Assembly (NCBI RefSeq): GCF_001070855.1
Contig: NZ_JVLH01000013.1
Location: 107,070 to 171,069, forward strand
Direction: 5' to 3'
Origin: Trueperella pyogenes
GTDB taxonomy: Bacteria > Actinomycetota > Actinomycetes > Actinomycetales > Actinomycetaceae
Length of the DNA stretch: 64,000 nucleotides
Shown: in pieces, positions 44,675 through 53,387 of the stretch
How the letters are laid out: the number at the start of each line of letters is the position of its first letter
How positions within the stretch are numbered: position 1 is the first letter of the stretch
Made by a program: the position numbers and the translations under genes
Notes under the pieces: generated by a model
Databases searched by the model: none
The model's input: only the letters and a program-made list of their open reading frames with translations
What the model was told of the DNA's origin: nothing

Positions 44675-46663
44675 TCAGTCCTCAGCGCTGGGATCAGCGT
44701 TATTGCGGGTCGCGATGTGTTGAGCAATACGCTCAACCGCTTCGTCAACGGGAACTCCATTGAGCTGAGAGCCATCGCGGAAGCGGAAGGACACTGCCTG
44801 TGCTTCTTGGTCTTCCCCACCTGCAATCAAAGTGAAGGGGACCTTTTGCTTTGCAGCATTGCGAATCTTCTTACCAAAGCGATCATCGGAGTGATCAACT
44901 TCGACGCGAATCCCACGCTCACGCAAACGCTGCGCAACCGTATCAACGTACTCATCGAAAGCCTCGGCAACGGGGACCAGGCGCACCTGCACCGGCGAGA
45001 GCCATGCCGGGAAAGCACCGGCATAATGCTCAGTCAGAACACCGATGAAACGCTCAATCGAGCCAAACTTCGCCGAGTGAATCATGACCGGCTCGCGGTG
45101 GTTTCCATCGGGAGCAGTGTATTCCAGGCCAAAACGGTGCGGTTGGTTGAAGTCGTATTGGATCGTCGACATCTGCCAGGTACGACCGATGGCATCCTTG
45201 GCCTGAATCGAAATCTTCGGACCGTAGAATGCAGCACCGCCCGGATCGGGGACGGTTTGCAAACCGGTCTCTTCGGCGCAGCGACGCAGAATTTCAGTTG
45301 CTTCTTCCCACTGTTCATCGGTGCCGATAAACTTATCCTTCTTCTTCCCATCGGTATCACGGGTGGAAAGTTCCAGATAGAAATCGCTCAATCCAAAGTC
45401 GCGCAGAAGCTTCAAAATGAAGTTCAAGAGATGCTTAATTTCATCCGCTGCCTGCTCAGGCATCACATAGGAGTGCGAATCATCTTGGGTGATGGAGCGA
45501 ACGCGAGTGAGCCCCTGAAGAACACCGGACTTCTCATTTCGATACACAGTACCGAATTCGAAGAGACGCAGGGGAAGCTCACGGTACGAACGGCCTCGGC
45601 TCCTGAAGATCAGGTTGTGCATAGGGCAGTTCATGGCCTTGAGGTAGTACAGCTGGCCATCATCATCCATCGGAGGGAACATGCCATCGGCGTAGTACGG
45701 AAGGTGTCCCGAAGTATGGAAGAGTTCTTCCTTCGAGATGTGTGGGGTACCCACGTAAAGGAAGCCGTTCTCGATGTGAGCCTCCCGCACGTAGTCCTCC
45801 ATGACGCGCTTGAGCACACCGCCCTTGGGGTGGAAGATCGGCAACCCCGCACCCAACTCTTCTGGGAAGGAGAAGAGATCAAGTTCAGCACCGAGGCGAC
45901 GGTGGTCGCGTCGTTCCGCTTCCTTGAGTCGTTCTTGGTAAGCGACAAGGTCATCTTTCGAGGCCCAGGCAGTTCCGTAGATTCGCTGCAGCTGGTCATT
46001 AGCCTGGTCGCCGCGCCAGTAGGCGGATGAAGACTTGGTCAACGCAAATCCGTTGCCAATGAGTTTTGTCGAAGGCAGGTGGGGTCCACGGCAGAGGTCT
46101 TTCCATGCGGTGGTTCCATCACGGCGGACATTGTCGTAAATGGTGAGTTCCGCTCCGCCAACCTCGACGGAGGCGTCCTGCGCTCCCCCACCCTTGGTGC
46201 TAATCAGCTCAAGCTTGAAGGGCTGATCAGCAAGTTCTTCGCGTGCTTCTTCTTCAGTGACAACACGGCGTCGGAAAGCCTGGCCTTCCTTCACAATGCG
46301 CTTCATGCGTTTGTCGATATCGCGCATGAGCTCAGGAGTGACGGAATCAATATTCCCGAAGTCATAGTAGAAGCCGTCAGTGATGAAGGGGCCAATTCCC
46401 AAATTGACATCGGGGAAGATCTCTTGGACTGCCTGCGCCATAACGTGAGTGCAGGAGTGACGCAGGATCTCTAGGCCTGCTGGGGAATTCAGAGTGATTG
46501 CTTCAACAGTTGCACCGGCAGGAATTTCGCGGGAAAGATCCCATGCGTTCCCATCAACCGTCATCGCGACGACATCACTGTGGGATTCGTAGTACTGCGT
46601 TCCGGTGCAGCCTTCTTCAATTTCGACCGCAACACCATCAATAGTTGCGTTGATAACAGGCAC
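44675..46663 (-). CDS. thrS: threonyl-tRNA synthetase
   Basis: Class II synthetase for tRNA-Thr; 662 residues with the usual order: a TGS-like N-terminal domain (about 1-65), the editing domain ([12 protein letters not shown] and [12 protein letters not shown]), the catalytic core with motif 2 ([23 protein letters not shown]), zinc ligands in AMNCPMHN and [13 protein letters not shown], and the anticodon domain ([13 protein letters not shown]). The start is GTG with AAGGAG eight bases upstream. The 134-base gap before the FemAB-like gene holds no T-box or other RNA structure I recognise. Confidence 0.98.
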   Translation of the reverse strand: MPVINATIDGVAVEIEEGCTGTQYYESHSDVVAMTVDGNAWDLSREIPAGATVEAITLNSPAGLEILRHSCTHVMAQAVQEIFPDVNLGIGPFITDGFYYDFGNIDSVTPELMRDIDKRMKRIVKEGQAFRRRVVTEEEAREELADQPFKLELISTKGGGAQDASVEVGGAELTIYDNVRRDGTTAWKDLCRGPHLPSTKLIGNGFALTKSSSAYWRGDQANDQLQRIYGTAWASKDDLVAYQERLKEAERRDHRRLGAELDLFSFPEELGAGLPIFHPKGGVLKRVMEDYVREAHIENGFLYVGTPHISKEELFHTSGHLPYYADGMFPPMDDDGQLYYLKAMNCPMHNLIFRSRGRSYRELPLRLFEFGTVYRNEKSGVLQGLTRVRSITQDDSHSYVMPEQAADEIKHLLNFILKLLRDFGLSDFYLELSTRDTDGKKKDKFIGTDEQWEEATEILRRCAEETGLQTVPDPGGAAFYGPKISIQAKDAIGRTWQMSTIQYDFNQPHRFGLEYTAPDGNHREPVMIHSAKFGSIERFIGVLTEHYAGAFPAWLSPVQVRLVPVAEAFDEYVDTVAQRLRERGIRVEVDHSDDRFGKKIRNAAKQKVPFTLIAGGEDQEAQAVSFRFRDGSQLNGVPVDEAVERIAQHIATRNNADPSAED

Positions 46664-46797
46664 GAGCTGTGCTCCTTCGGGTTCTGGCGTCTTGCGCCAT
46701 CTCTACCCACTGACTGCACGCATACGATGGCGTGTCAAACGCTCTTTCGAGAATCAGCAGGCTTGGACCCTTCTATCGTAGCCGTCTCATCCCAATG

Positions 46798-47817
46798 TCA
46801 CGAACGAAGAGCACGCTTAATTGAGAGCAGATTTCGTAAACCAGCATACAAACGCGGGCGAAGAGGTAGATCCCATGCTCCCGGGACGTCTGTATAGCCC
46901 TGCGCAAAACTCAACTTGTATTTCCCGACAGTAAATAGTTCGGGAACCCGAGGTGAGTGAATTCCCATCAAGTCGATACCGCCATTGACGTCAAGCTCAG
47001 GTCCCAAGATGATGGCACACTGAACATCAAGTTCAGGCATTGCTCCCAATTTACGGGCCTTCGCGGTCGTTGCGCCGTAATAGCATTCAGCCTGACGGTC
47101 ATTGATAAGGATCAAATTCCATGCGACCACTTCCCCATCGACTCGAAGCACGAAGAGGCGTGAATGTTCATGGCCAAGGACTTTCAGCATTGTTGAGTAC
47201 ACCTGCGCGGGGTGAGGACTGAAGCCATCGCGCTCGGCGGTCTCTTTCAGTACCTCGTAGTACTCAGTGAAATCTTCCACAGCCTGATCGCGCTCGTCAG
47301 CGATCGTTGTTTGAACTTCAGACAAGGCCTTGCGCGAACGCTTAAGCTGACGCCGACCTTCCTTCGTCATATCCCCAAGGATCTTTTCCTCATCACCGCC
47401 ATAGGAGCGAATGATGACGGTGCGGTCATAGGTAATAATCTGCACGACATCGCGAAGATCAGTGTCATTAAAGATCGCATTCAGGCGAATAAAAACGATC
47501 GATGAGTCTTTCTGACGAACATAACGTCCAAGCGCATCACGGAAAGCACGCTCGCGACTTGGTGTGGCCTCCTTAAGCCACACCGGTCCATGTTTAGCCC
47601 AAAGGTAGCGCGCACCTCGCATTGAGTACTCGTAGAGCGCAACAAGAGCAATGCGCTTGCCATTTTCTGAATACTCGAAACGTCCCCAGAGCTTACGCCC
47701 CTCAACTGCCTCGTACTCTTCCCAAATTGCAGACTGTTCAATGGGCAGAGGAGTTACTCCGGCAGCGCCAATACGCATTTCTTCAGCGGTGATCTCACGA
47801 AGCTGTGTATCTGTCAT
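46798..47817 (-). CDS. FemAB-like peptidoglycan aminoacyltransferase
   Basis: 339-residue protein of the FemABX/GNAT fold that transfers an amino acid from aminoacyl-tRNA to the lipid-linked peptidoglycan precursor. Features are IEQSAIWEEYEAVEGRKLWG near the N-terminus, the ARYLWAKHGPVWL strand, the TKEGRRQLKRSRKALSEV helix and the C-terminal YYGATTAKARKLGAMPELDVQ region with GYTDVPG, as in Fem proteins. The gene follows the ATP-grasp ligase by 13 bases, with AAGGGGA eight bases before the ATG. In related bacteria with Lys-D-Glu or Orn-Lys-D-Glu bridges such a transferase adds the L-residue; this pairing is inference. Confidence 0.88.
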   Translation of the reverse strand: MTDTQLREITAEEMRIGAAGVTPLPIEQSAIWEEYEAVEGRKLWGRFEYSENGKRIALVALYEYSMRGARYLWAKHGPVWLKEATPSRERAFRDALGRYVRQKDSSIVFIRLNAIFNDTDLRDVVQIITYDRTVIIRSYGGDEEKILGDMTKEGRRQLKRSRKALSEVQTTIADERDQAVEDFTEYYEVLKETAERDGFSPHPAQVYSTMLKVLGHEHSRLFVLRVDGEVVAWNLILINDRQAECYYGATTAKARKLGAMPELDVQCAIILGPELDVNGGIDLMGIHSPRVPELFTVGKYKLSFAQGYTDVPGAWDLPLRPRLYAGLRNLLSIKRALRS

Positions 47818-47830
47818 AAGAAAAGTCCCC

Positions 47831-49081
47831 TTAGAATGAACGGTCGTTCGCTTGAGGGTAGTACCTATGGAACTTTCGGTAGTGATTGAGCTTTTGCAGG
47901 TGAAGCGTCAGCGAGCGGCGCAGGTCCGAATCAGCTGAGTAGAAGAGCGGATCGAAACGCTTCCCCCCTCGAATCAAACTACGCACTCGCTGGGCAAGTT
48001 CGGGCTCTCGGATGTATCGCAAGAGCAATCGATCAGGAACCATCGAATAGAGGATTTCCTCATTGACTTCTTCAGGGCTATGTTCCTCACCGCGAATAAG
48101 ATCATCAACCATTGGAATCATGGGGTTATGTCCCGCCGCGGTCATGTACCAAGAGTTCCGCCCGATTCGAGGATTCACTTCAAAGAAGAGCGCGCGACCA
48201 TCACGGGGATCAATCTTCACATCGAAGTTTGCGAAGCCACGGTAGTCAGCCGCCTCAAGAATGCGTCGAGCATCCTCCCACAACTGAGGAAAGGCCTCGG
48301 TAATCATTGCAACGGGATTACCGATCATGGTTGGCGCATGATCTTCCAAGAGGACGCGTGCGGAACCAATCAAAGTCATATGCCCGTGAGAGTCAACATA
48401 GGCGGTCACAGAACGCATCTGCGTGTTATCTCCGGGAATCAGTTCCTGAACAATAAAGTCACCGCGGAAGCCAACACGCCCCAAAAGATCCCAGAGGTCG
48501 TTGAGTTCCTCTTGACTCTCGACAAACCAGATCTTGCGTTTTCCTTCGAATTCCAAGGCATCGTAATCATTACCGCGCGCGGCTTTTGCCACCACGGGGA
48601 AAGCAAACGGAATCTCGGGACGCACTGGAGCCTCGGAAGAAAAATCACGGAAGGACACCACACGCGTCGCCGGCGTAGGCACTCCCAGCTCATCACAGAG
48701 CTGAGCAAAGGCACCCTTATCCGTCACGCGATCGATAACGTCCATCGACGGAAATGGGAGTGCGTAATGTTGGCTCAGAGTATCCCAATGACGCGCAACA
48801 AATTCAGAATGAAGGTCATGATTTGCAACAAGGACCAGTGCGCGATCCGCATAAGTATCGGCGAGTTTCCCAAGCGTTGCCAGAAGTTCCTCATCGGAAG
48901 CATGCGCAACGATCGGCTCAACCCGACAAAAGGCAGAACGTGAGATCGCAACAGTCGGTGCGTGAGACAGCACGATCGAGGTCACGCCATAGGCCTCGTG
49001 GAAAGAACGAGCAAGAGCATAAACTCCAAAATCTCCGCCCAAAAGTACAGGCTGCACAACAGGAGCATCGGCCATAGTCAT
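47831..49081 (-). CDS. ATP-grasp carboxylate-amine ligase, probable cross-bridge D-amino acid ligase
   Basis: 416-residue ATP-grasp enzyme. The N-terminal Rossmann-like part starts VLLGGDFGVYALARSFHEAYG; the ATP-grasp core shows FPVVAKAARGNDYDALEF, FIVQELIPGDNTQMRSV and, near the end, the metal-binding FFEVNPRIGRN. The arrangement resembles D-aspartate ligases that add a D-residue to the lysine of the peptide stem in peptidoglycan. With the FemAB-like gene it may form the L-X-D-Glu or D-Asp bridge. The ATG at 49081 is chosen over an upstream in-frame reading because a GGAGG lies 11 bases before it. A hairpin (49105-49138) separates it from sufT. Confidence 0.85.
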   Translation of the reverse strand: MTMADAPVVQPVLLGGDFGVYALARSFHEAYGVTSIVLSHAPTVAISRSAFCRVEPIVAHASDEELLATLGKLADTYADRALVLVANHDLHSEFVARHWDTLSQHYALPFPSMDVIDRVTDKGAFAQLCDELGVPTPATRVVSFRDFSSEAPVRPEIPFAFPVVAKAARGNDYDALEFEGKRKIWFVESQEELNDLWDLLGRVGFRGDFIVQELIPGDNTQMRSVTAYVDSHGHMTLIGSARVLLEDHAPTMIGNPVAMITEAFPQLWEDARRILEAADYRGFANFDVKIDPRDGRALFFEVNPRIGRNSWYMTAAGHNPMIPMVDDLIRGEEHSPEEVNEEILYSMVPDRLLLRYIREPELAQRVRSLIRGGKRFDPLFYSADSDLRRSLTLHLQKLNHYRKFHRYYPQANDRSF

Positions 49082-49104
49082 CGCTTCTCTTTCCTCCGGT
49101 ACAG

Positions 49105-49138
49105 GTGAACCCCCTCCAGCATAGCGGAAGGGGTTCAC
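49105..49138 (-). terminator. hairpin after sufT, terminator-like without T-tract
   Basis: A 13-bp stem (49105-49117 with 49126-49138, one G-U wobble on the minus strand) and an eight-base loop lie 18 bases after the sufT stop. No T run follows, so it may slow, protect or partly end the suf transcript. Confidence 0.6.
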
Positions 49139-49156
49139 GGACACGTCACTACTCGC

Positions 49157-49639
49157 TCAGACGTTAAAACCAATCGCGCGGAGCTGTTCGCGACCATCGC
49201 TTGTAATTCGATCAGGACCCCAAGCGGGCATCCAGACCCAATTGATCAAGACGTCATCCGAGAGCGAAGCCAGTACCATCTGTGCCTGGCGCTCGATAAT
49301 GTCAGTCAGGGGGCATGCCGCTGAGGTCAAGGTCATGTCAATGACAATTGAGTCATCCGTCGCAACCTTGACACCGTAAACCAAACCGAGGTCAACAATA
49401 TTGATACCTAGTTCGGGATCGATGACGTCCTTGAGTGCCTCAAGAACATCAAGGCCGGCAATGTTTCCGCCTTCAATGATGTCAGTTCCTTCGACATTGA
49501 ATACATTCGCCGAGGCCGCATCGGGAGCGGAAGCAGAAGCCTGCTCGGGCGTGGCAGAGCTTGCGACTGCAGAAGGCGCAGGGGCGAAGCGCTGCTCGAC
49601 AGCATCAGTTTGCGCCATCGGGTTGGAAGAAGTATCCAT
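49157..49639 (-). CDS. sufT: SufT-like MIP18/DUF59 iron-sulfur assembly protein
   Basis: 160-residue protein with an Ala/Ser-rich N-terminal 50 residues and a DUF59 domain: DPELGINIVDLGLVYGV and the single conserved cysteine in TSAACPLTDII. These proteins help transfer iron-sulfur clusters. The start is the ATG at 49639, sharing one base with the sufU stop and preceded by AGGAG; the upstream in-frame extension reads sufU in another frame. It is the last gene of the suf operon. Confidence 0.92.
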   Translation of the reverse strand: MDTSSNPMAQTDAVEQRFAPAPSAVASSATPEQASASAPDAASANVFNVEGTDIIEGGNIAGLDVLEALKDVIDPELGINIVDLGLVYGVKVATDDSIVIDMTLTSAACPLTDIIERQAQMVLASLSDDVLINWVWMPAWGPDRITSDGREQLRAIGFNV

Positions 49640-50106
49640 TACTCGTTTTCTCCTGCAATATCGGTTCCGAGCTGCGCGAGAGCATCGCGCAATGCATACC
49701 ATCCAAGGAGTGCGCACTTCACACGATTCGGGAACTGTGACGTTCCCTCCAATGCAGCAGCATCACCAAGGAGGTCGAGGGTATCGTCATCCACGCCCAG
49801 TCCGCGTGAATGCATCATTTTCTCCATAGCAGCATAGAGCTCACGGACATGCTCCAAATCAGCTCCGCTCACCATGTCTGAGAGCATTGAGAGGGATGCC
49901 TGCGAAATCGAGCAGCCATCACCATCCCAGGTCAGTGCCTCGATCTTACCGGAGTCAGACAGAGTGACACCCAGTGTTGTCTCGTCTCCACAAGTCGGGT
50001 TCACCTGATGCGATGAGGCTGCAAGGCTTGAGGGATCACCAGTCCCGTGGCGCTCACGCGCATGGTCAAGAATGACCTGCTGATACATCTGTTCAAGGCT
50101 TGACAT
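49639..50106 (-). CDS. sufU: iron-sulfur cluster assembly protein SufU
   Basis: 155-residue zinc-containing sulfur acceptor that takes persulfide sulfur from SufS. Zinc ligands are C39 and D41 (NPTCGD), C65 (DGCSIS) and C131 (RVKCALLGW). GGAGG is six bases from the ATG at 50106 and three from an in-frame ATG one codon earlier; I prefer the former. Its start overlaps the sufS stop and its end overlaps sufT, so the three are coupled. Confidence 0.96.
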   Translation of the reverse strand: MSSLEQMYQQVILDHARERHGTGDPSSLAASSHQVNPTCGDETTLGVTLSDSGKIEALTWDGDGCSISQASLSMLSDMVSGADLEHVRELYAAMEKMMHSRGLGVDDDTLDLLGDAAALEGTSQFPNRVKCALLGWYALRDALAQLGTDIAGENE

Positions 50107-51383
50107 CATTTGCCTCCGAAGTAGAAACGAACCTGTCCTAAGGCCTCAATGAAACGATCAATCTCTTCACGAGTTGTTGTCGGTCCGACGGATGCTCGGG
50201 TCGAAGAACGGACTCCAAAGAAGTGGTGCAATGGGATGGCACAATGATGACCAACTCGCACCGCGATGTCCAGTGAATCCAAGACTTGTCCAACATCATG
50301 CGGATGCACGCCATCAACGGCAAACGCGACGACACCGATACGTTCTTTATCCGCTCCCGGTCCCAACACGCGAACACCGTCAATTCCAGAGATGCCTTCA
50401 AGCATGTAGGAAGTCAGGATGCGTTCGTGCTCAGCAATGCGCGCCATACCGATACCGCTGAGGTATTGAAGAGCGGCACTCCAGCCAACGATCTGAGCGA
50501 TCGGCTGGCTACCTGCTTCAAAACGCTCGGGTGCAGGCATGAAAGTCGAGGACTCCATGGTGACATTCTCGATCATCGATCCACCGGTCAGAACTGGCGG
50601 CAGCTGTGAAAGAAGTTCGCTTCTCCCCCACAGTGCTCCAATACCGGTTGGGCCTAGCATCTTATGCGAGGAAAAGACCGCAAAGTCAACTCCAAGCTCC
50701 CTGACATTGACCGGCATATGTGCACTGGACTGACAGGTATCAAGAAGCACAAGAGAGCCGCATTGACGTGCGCGCGAAACGATCGACTCAACGGGAGAAA
50801 CCGCACCGGTCACATTCGACACATGGGTAAAGGCAACCAGACGCGTGTGTTCATCGATTACCCCAAGAGTCTCACAATCAATCCGGCCATCTTCATGAAG
50901 GTCGAGCCAGCGAAGCTCTGTGCCGGTTGCAGCACAGAGTTGTTGCCACGGAACTAGGTTCGCATGATGCTCTGCTCGGGTAATAACAATGTTATCCCCC
51001 GCCGCAAGCTTGACAGGTGACGGCTTTACGCCGCTGTCTTGCGTTGCATTTCGCATTGCAAGTGCAACTAGATTAATTGCCTCGGTGGCGTTCTTTGTCC
51101 AGATAATTTCATTGGCGCGACCACCAATGAAATCTGCCAGAATCGCGCGTCCTTCTTCGAAGGCAGCAGTCGACTCGTCACCCAGCAGATGCGTCCCACG
51201 ATGTACTGCACCATTACTGGTGCGGTAGAAATTACTGATCGCATCGATAACTTGCACGGGCTTTTGCGAAGTCGCACTGAAATCGAGATAGGCAATGGGC
51301 TTGCCACCGCGGCCGACCCTCCCAAGAATGGGAAAGTCGGCACGCAGTCGCGACAGCTCTTGAAGCGAAAAATCTTCAGTCAC
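50106..51383 (-). CDS. sufS: cysteine desulfurase SufS
   Basis: PLP enzyme that takes sulfur from cysteine for cluster assembly; 425 residues. The PLP lysine K241 is in SSHKMLGP, the PLP-ring aspartate D215 in LLDTCQSS, the persulfide cysteine C381 in RVGHHCAIPLHH, and EHHANLVPWQ is the group II signature. A short insertion (about 111-126) follows the first helices. It begins with GTG nine bases after sufC, without a good ribosome site, so it may depend on coupling. Confidence 0.97.
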   Translation of the reverse strand: MTEDFSLQELSRLRADFPILGRVGRGGKPIAYLDFSATSQKPVQVIDAISNFYRTSNGAVHRGTHLLGDESTAAFEEGRAILADFIGGRANEIIWTKNATEAINLVALAMRNATQDSGVKPSPVKLAAGDNIVITRAEHHANLVPWQQLCAATGTELRWLDLHEDGRIDCETLGVIDEHTRLVAFTHVSNVTGAVSPVESIVSRARQCGSLVLLDTCQSSAHMPVNVRELGVDFAVFSSHKMLGPTGIGALWGRSELLSQLPPVLTGGSMIENVTMESSTFMPAPERFEAGSQPIAQIVGWSAALQYLSGIGMARIAEHERILTSYMLEGISGIDGVRVLGPGADKERIGVVAFAVDGVHPHDVGQVLDSLDIAVRVGHHCAIPLHHFFGVRSSTRASVGPTTTREEIDRFIEALGQVRFYFGGK

Positions 51384-51392
51384 CGAGAAAGC

Positions 51393-52145
51393 TCACTTCT
51401 CCAGGTAGGAATCGTAACCATTCTCTTCCAGCTCATCAGCGAGTTCAGGACCACCCTGAGCTGCGACCTGGCCATTGACAAAAACGTGAACGTGGCTGGG
51501 CTTGATGTAGCGCAAAATGCGGGTGTAGTGCGTAATGAGCATGACTCCGCAGCCGGTATTGCCATGGACGCGATTAACGCCTTCAGAAACGATGCGGAGC
51601 GCATCGACATCCAAGCCAGAGTCGGTCTCGTCAAGGATCGCAAAGGAGGGCTTGAGCAGCTCCATCTGCAGGATCTCGAGGCGCTTCTTCTCACCACCGG
51701 AGAAACCAACATTAACGTCGCGTTCTGCGAAGGAAGGATCCATCCGCAGATTCTCCATAGCCTGGTTCACGTCCTTCACCCACTGACGAATCTGGGGGGC
51801 GTGACCGTCAACCGCGGTCTTTGCTGTACGCAGGAAGTTCGAAACCGAAACACCAGCAACTTCAACCGGGTACTGCATTGCCAAAAAAAGGCCAGCTTTC
51901 GCGCGCTCATCAACGCTCATGTCCAGAATCGAAGCATCATCGAGGTAAGCCTCTCCACTGGTGATTTCATAGGCTGGGTGTCCTGCAAGAGCGTATGCAA
52001 GAGTTGACTTGCCCGAGCCGTTGGGGCCCATGATTGCGTGAATCTCACCGGAGTTAATGGTCAGGTTCACGCCCTTCAGAATTTCCTTCGGTCCTTCAGC
52101 TGTCTCAACGGATGCGTGAAGGTCTTTAATGGTCAAAGTCGACAT
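51393..52145 (-). CDS. sufC: Fe-S cluster assembly ATPase SufC
   Basis: ABC-type ATPase of the SufBCD scaffold; 250 residues. Walker A GPNGSGKST is at 40-48, the Q-loop in LAMQYPVEVAGVS, the signature FSGGEKKR, Walker B AILDETDSGLD (the SufC-type ETDSGLD), and the H-loop LITHY. AGAGGAG is five bases before the ATG. It lies between sufD (60-base gap) and sufS. Confidence 0.98.
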   Translation of the reverse strand: MSTLTIKDLHASVETAEGPKEILKGVNLTINSGEIHAIMGPNGSGKSTLAYALAGHPAYEITSGEAYLDDASILDMSVDERAKAGLFLAMQYPVEVAGVSVSNFLRTAKTAVDGHAPQIRQWVKDVNQAMENLRMDPSFAERDVNVGFSGGEKKRLEILQMELLKPSFAILDETDSGLDVDALRIVSEGVNRVHGNTGCGVMLITHYTRILRYIKPSHVHVFVNGQVAAQGGPELADELEENGYDSYLEK

Positions 52146-52205
52146 TTTTTCTCCTCTTCGGCGCTAGACGCCGCACTGTAGTTGTCGTCCTACTGTCGTG
52201 TAGCC

Positions 52206-53387
52206 TCAGGCGCCAAGAGCGGCGCGTTCCAGTTCCTTCTCAATTGCGTTCATCAGGTGTTCTTGAACCTGTGGAACGCCGATTTGTTCAATAAGTTCGG
52301 CGAAGAATCCGCGAACGACCAAACGACGTGCATCAGCTTCGTCGATGCCGCGGCTCATCAGGTAGAAGAGCTGTTCATCATCAAAGCGTCCGGTCGCGGA
52401 TGCGTGTCCAGCACCGACGATTTCACCGTTCTCAATTTCGAGGTTAGGAACGGAGTCAGCCTTCGCTCCTTCACTCAGTACAAGGTTACGGTTGAGCTCG
52501 TAGGTATCGGTTCCATCGGCAGCCTCGCGAATCAGGCAGTCCCCGATCCACACCGAATGTGCGTCCTTCCCCTGAAGTGCACCCTTGTATGTCACGCGGG
52601 AGTAACAATTAGGCTGCGAGTGATCAACGAACACTCGGTGCTCAAGGTGTTGTCCAGAGTCGACGAAGTACAGGCCGAGCATGGTCAATTCGCCGCCAGG
52701 ACCGCGATAATCAGTATCAGAGCAAATACGTACGAGGTCGCCACCAAGGCTAACCACAATGTGGCGAACCTTTGCATCACGGCCAATCGCAATACGGTGA
52801 TTCGATGCGTGTACGAAGCTGTCGTCCCATTCCTGAATTGAAACGATTGTCAGATCTGAAGCATCGCCTGCCTCAATCTCAACTGTCTGGTTGAGCGCAC
52901 CTTCGCCCCCGCCTCGGTGATTAATGACAACGGTTGCGGCAGATTGGCTTCCAACACTGACAAGCAGGTGCTGAACGCGGGCATGCTCGTCACCGTCAAC
53001 GTCGATCATGACGGGGGCAGTGACCTCGGTACGTGGAGGAACAGTGACGATTTGCGCGCGGGTGAAAGCATTCCACGCAACAACCGACGTGCGGTCGCCG
53101 GGGGCAAGAACGTTTCCCAGACGAGAATCATCACGTCCAACCTCTTCAACAGTCACTTCAGCAGGTGCGTTCACCTGCAAGCCCAGGGGCTGCGACTCAA
53201 AGAAGCTGGGATCAAAAAGTTTTTCAATTCGGCGAAGCGGGGTAAAACGCCAGTCCTCTTCACGCCCGTGAGGGACAGGAATCTCTTCAAGAGAGAAAGA
53301 AGTCGGGCGATCGCCTCGGGACGAATGTGCTACGGGTGCTCCCGCTCCGTGAGAATGCGGACGGGCAGCGGTCTCTTGGGTCGTCAT
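52206..53387 (-). CDS. sufD: Fe-S cluster assembly protein SufD
   Basis: 393-residue partner of SufB in the scaffold, with the right-handed beta-helix core and the C-terminal GAGHASATGRFDDEQLFYLMSRG segment, whose histidine is implicated in cluster building on the SufB-SufD interface. The N-terminal 40 residues are His/Ala rich and low in order. Its ATG shares one base with the sufB stop. The family length is about 390-420. Confidence 0.97.
   Translation of the reverse strand: MTTQETAARPHSHGAGAPVAHSSRGDRPTSFSLEEIPVPHGREEDWRFTPLRRIEKLFDPSFFESQPLGLQVNAPAEVTVEEVGRDDSRLGNVLAPGDRTSVVAWNAFTRAQIVTVPPRTEVTAPVMIDVDGDEHARVQHLLVSVGSQSAATVVINHRGGGEGALNQTVEIEAGDASDLTIVSIQEWDDSFVHASNHRIAIGRDAKVRHIVVSLGGDLVRICSDTDYRGPGGELTMLGLYFVDSGQHLEHRVFVDHSQPNCYSRVTYKGALQGKDAHSVWIGDCLIREAADGTDTYELNRNLVLSEGAKADSVPNLEIENGEIVGAGHASATGRFDDEQLFYLMSRGIDEADARRLVVRGFFAELIEQIGVPQVQEHLMNAIEKELERAALGA

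Noticed and set aside
44633..46030. 465-codon plus-strand open frame opposite thrS
   Set aside because: Shadow of threonyl-tRNA synthetase; no ribosome site and no recognisable motif.
46664..46797. TTGACA-like hexamer and possible T-box leader before thrS
   Set aside because: No TANNNT box at proper spacing and no T-box stem or specifier loop; actinobacterial T-boxes are known mainly for ileS.
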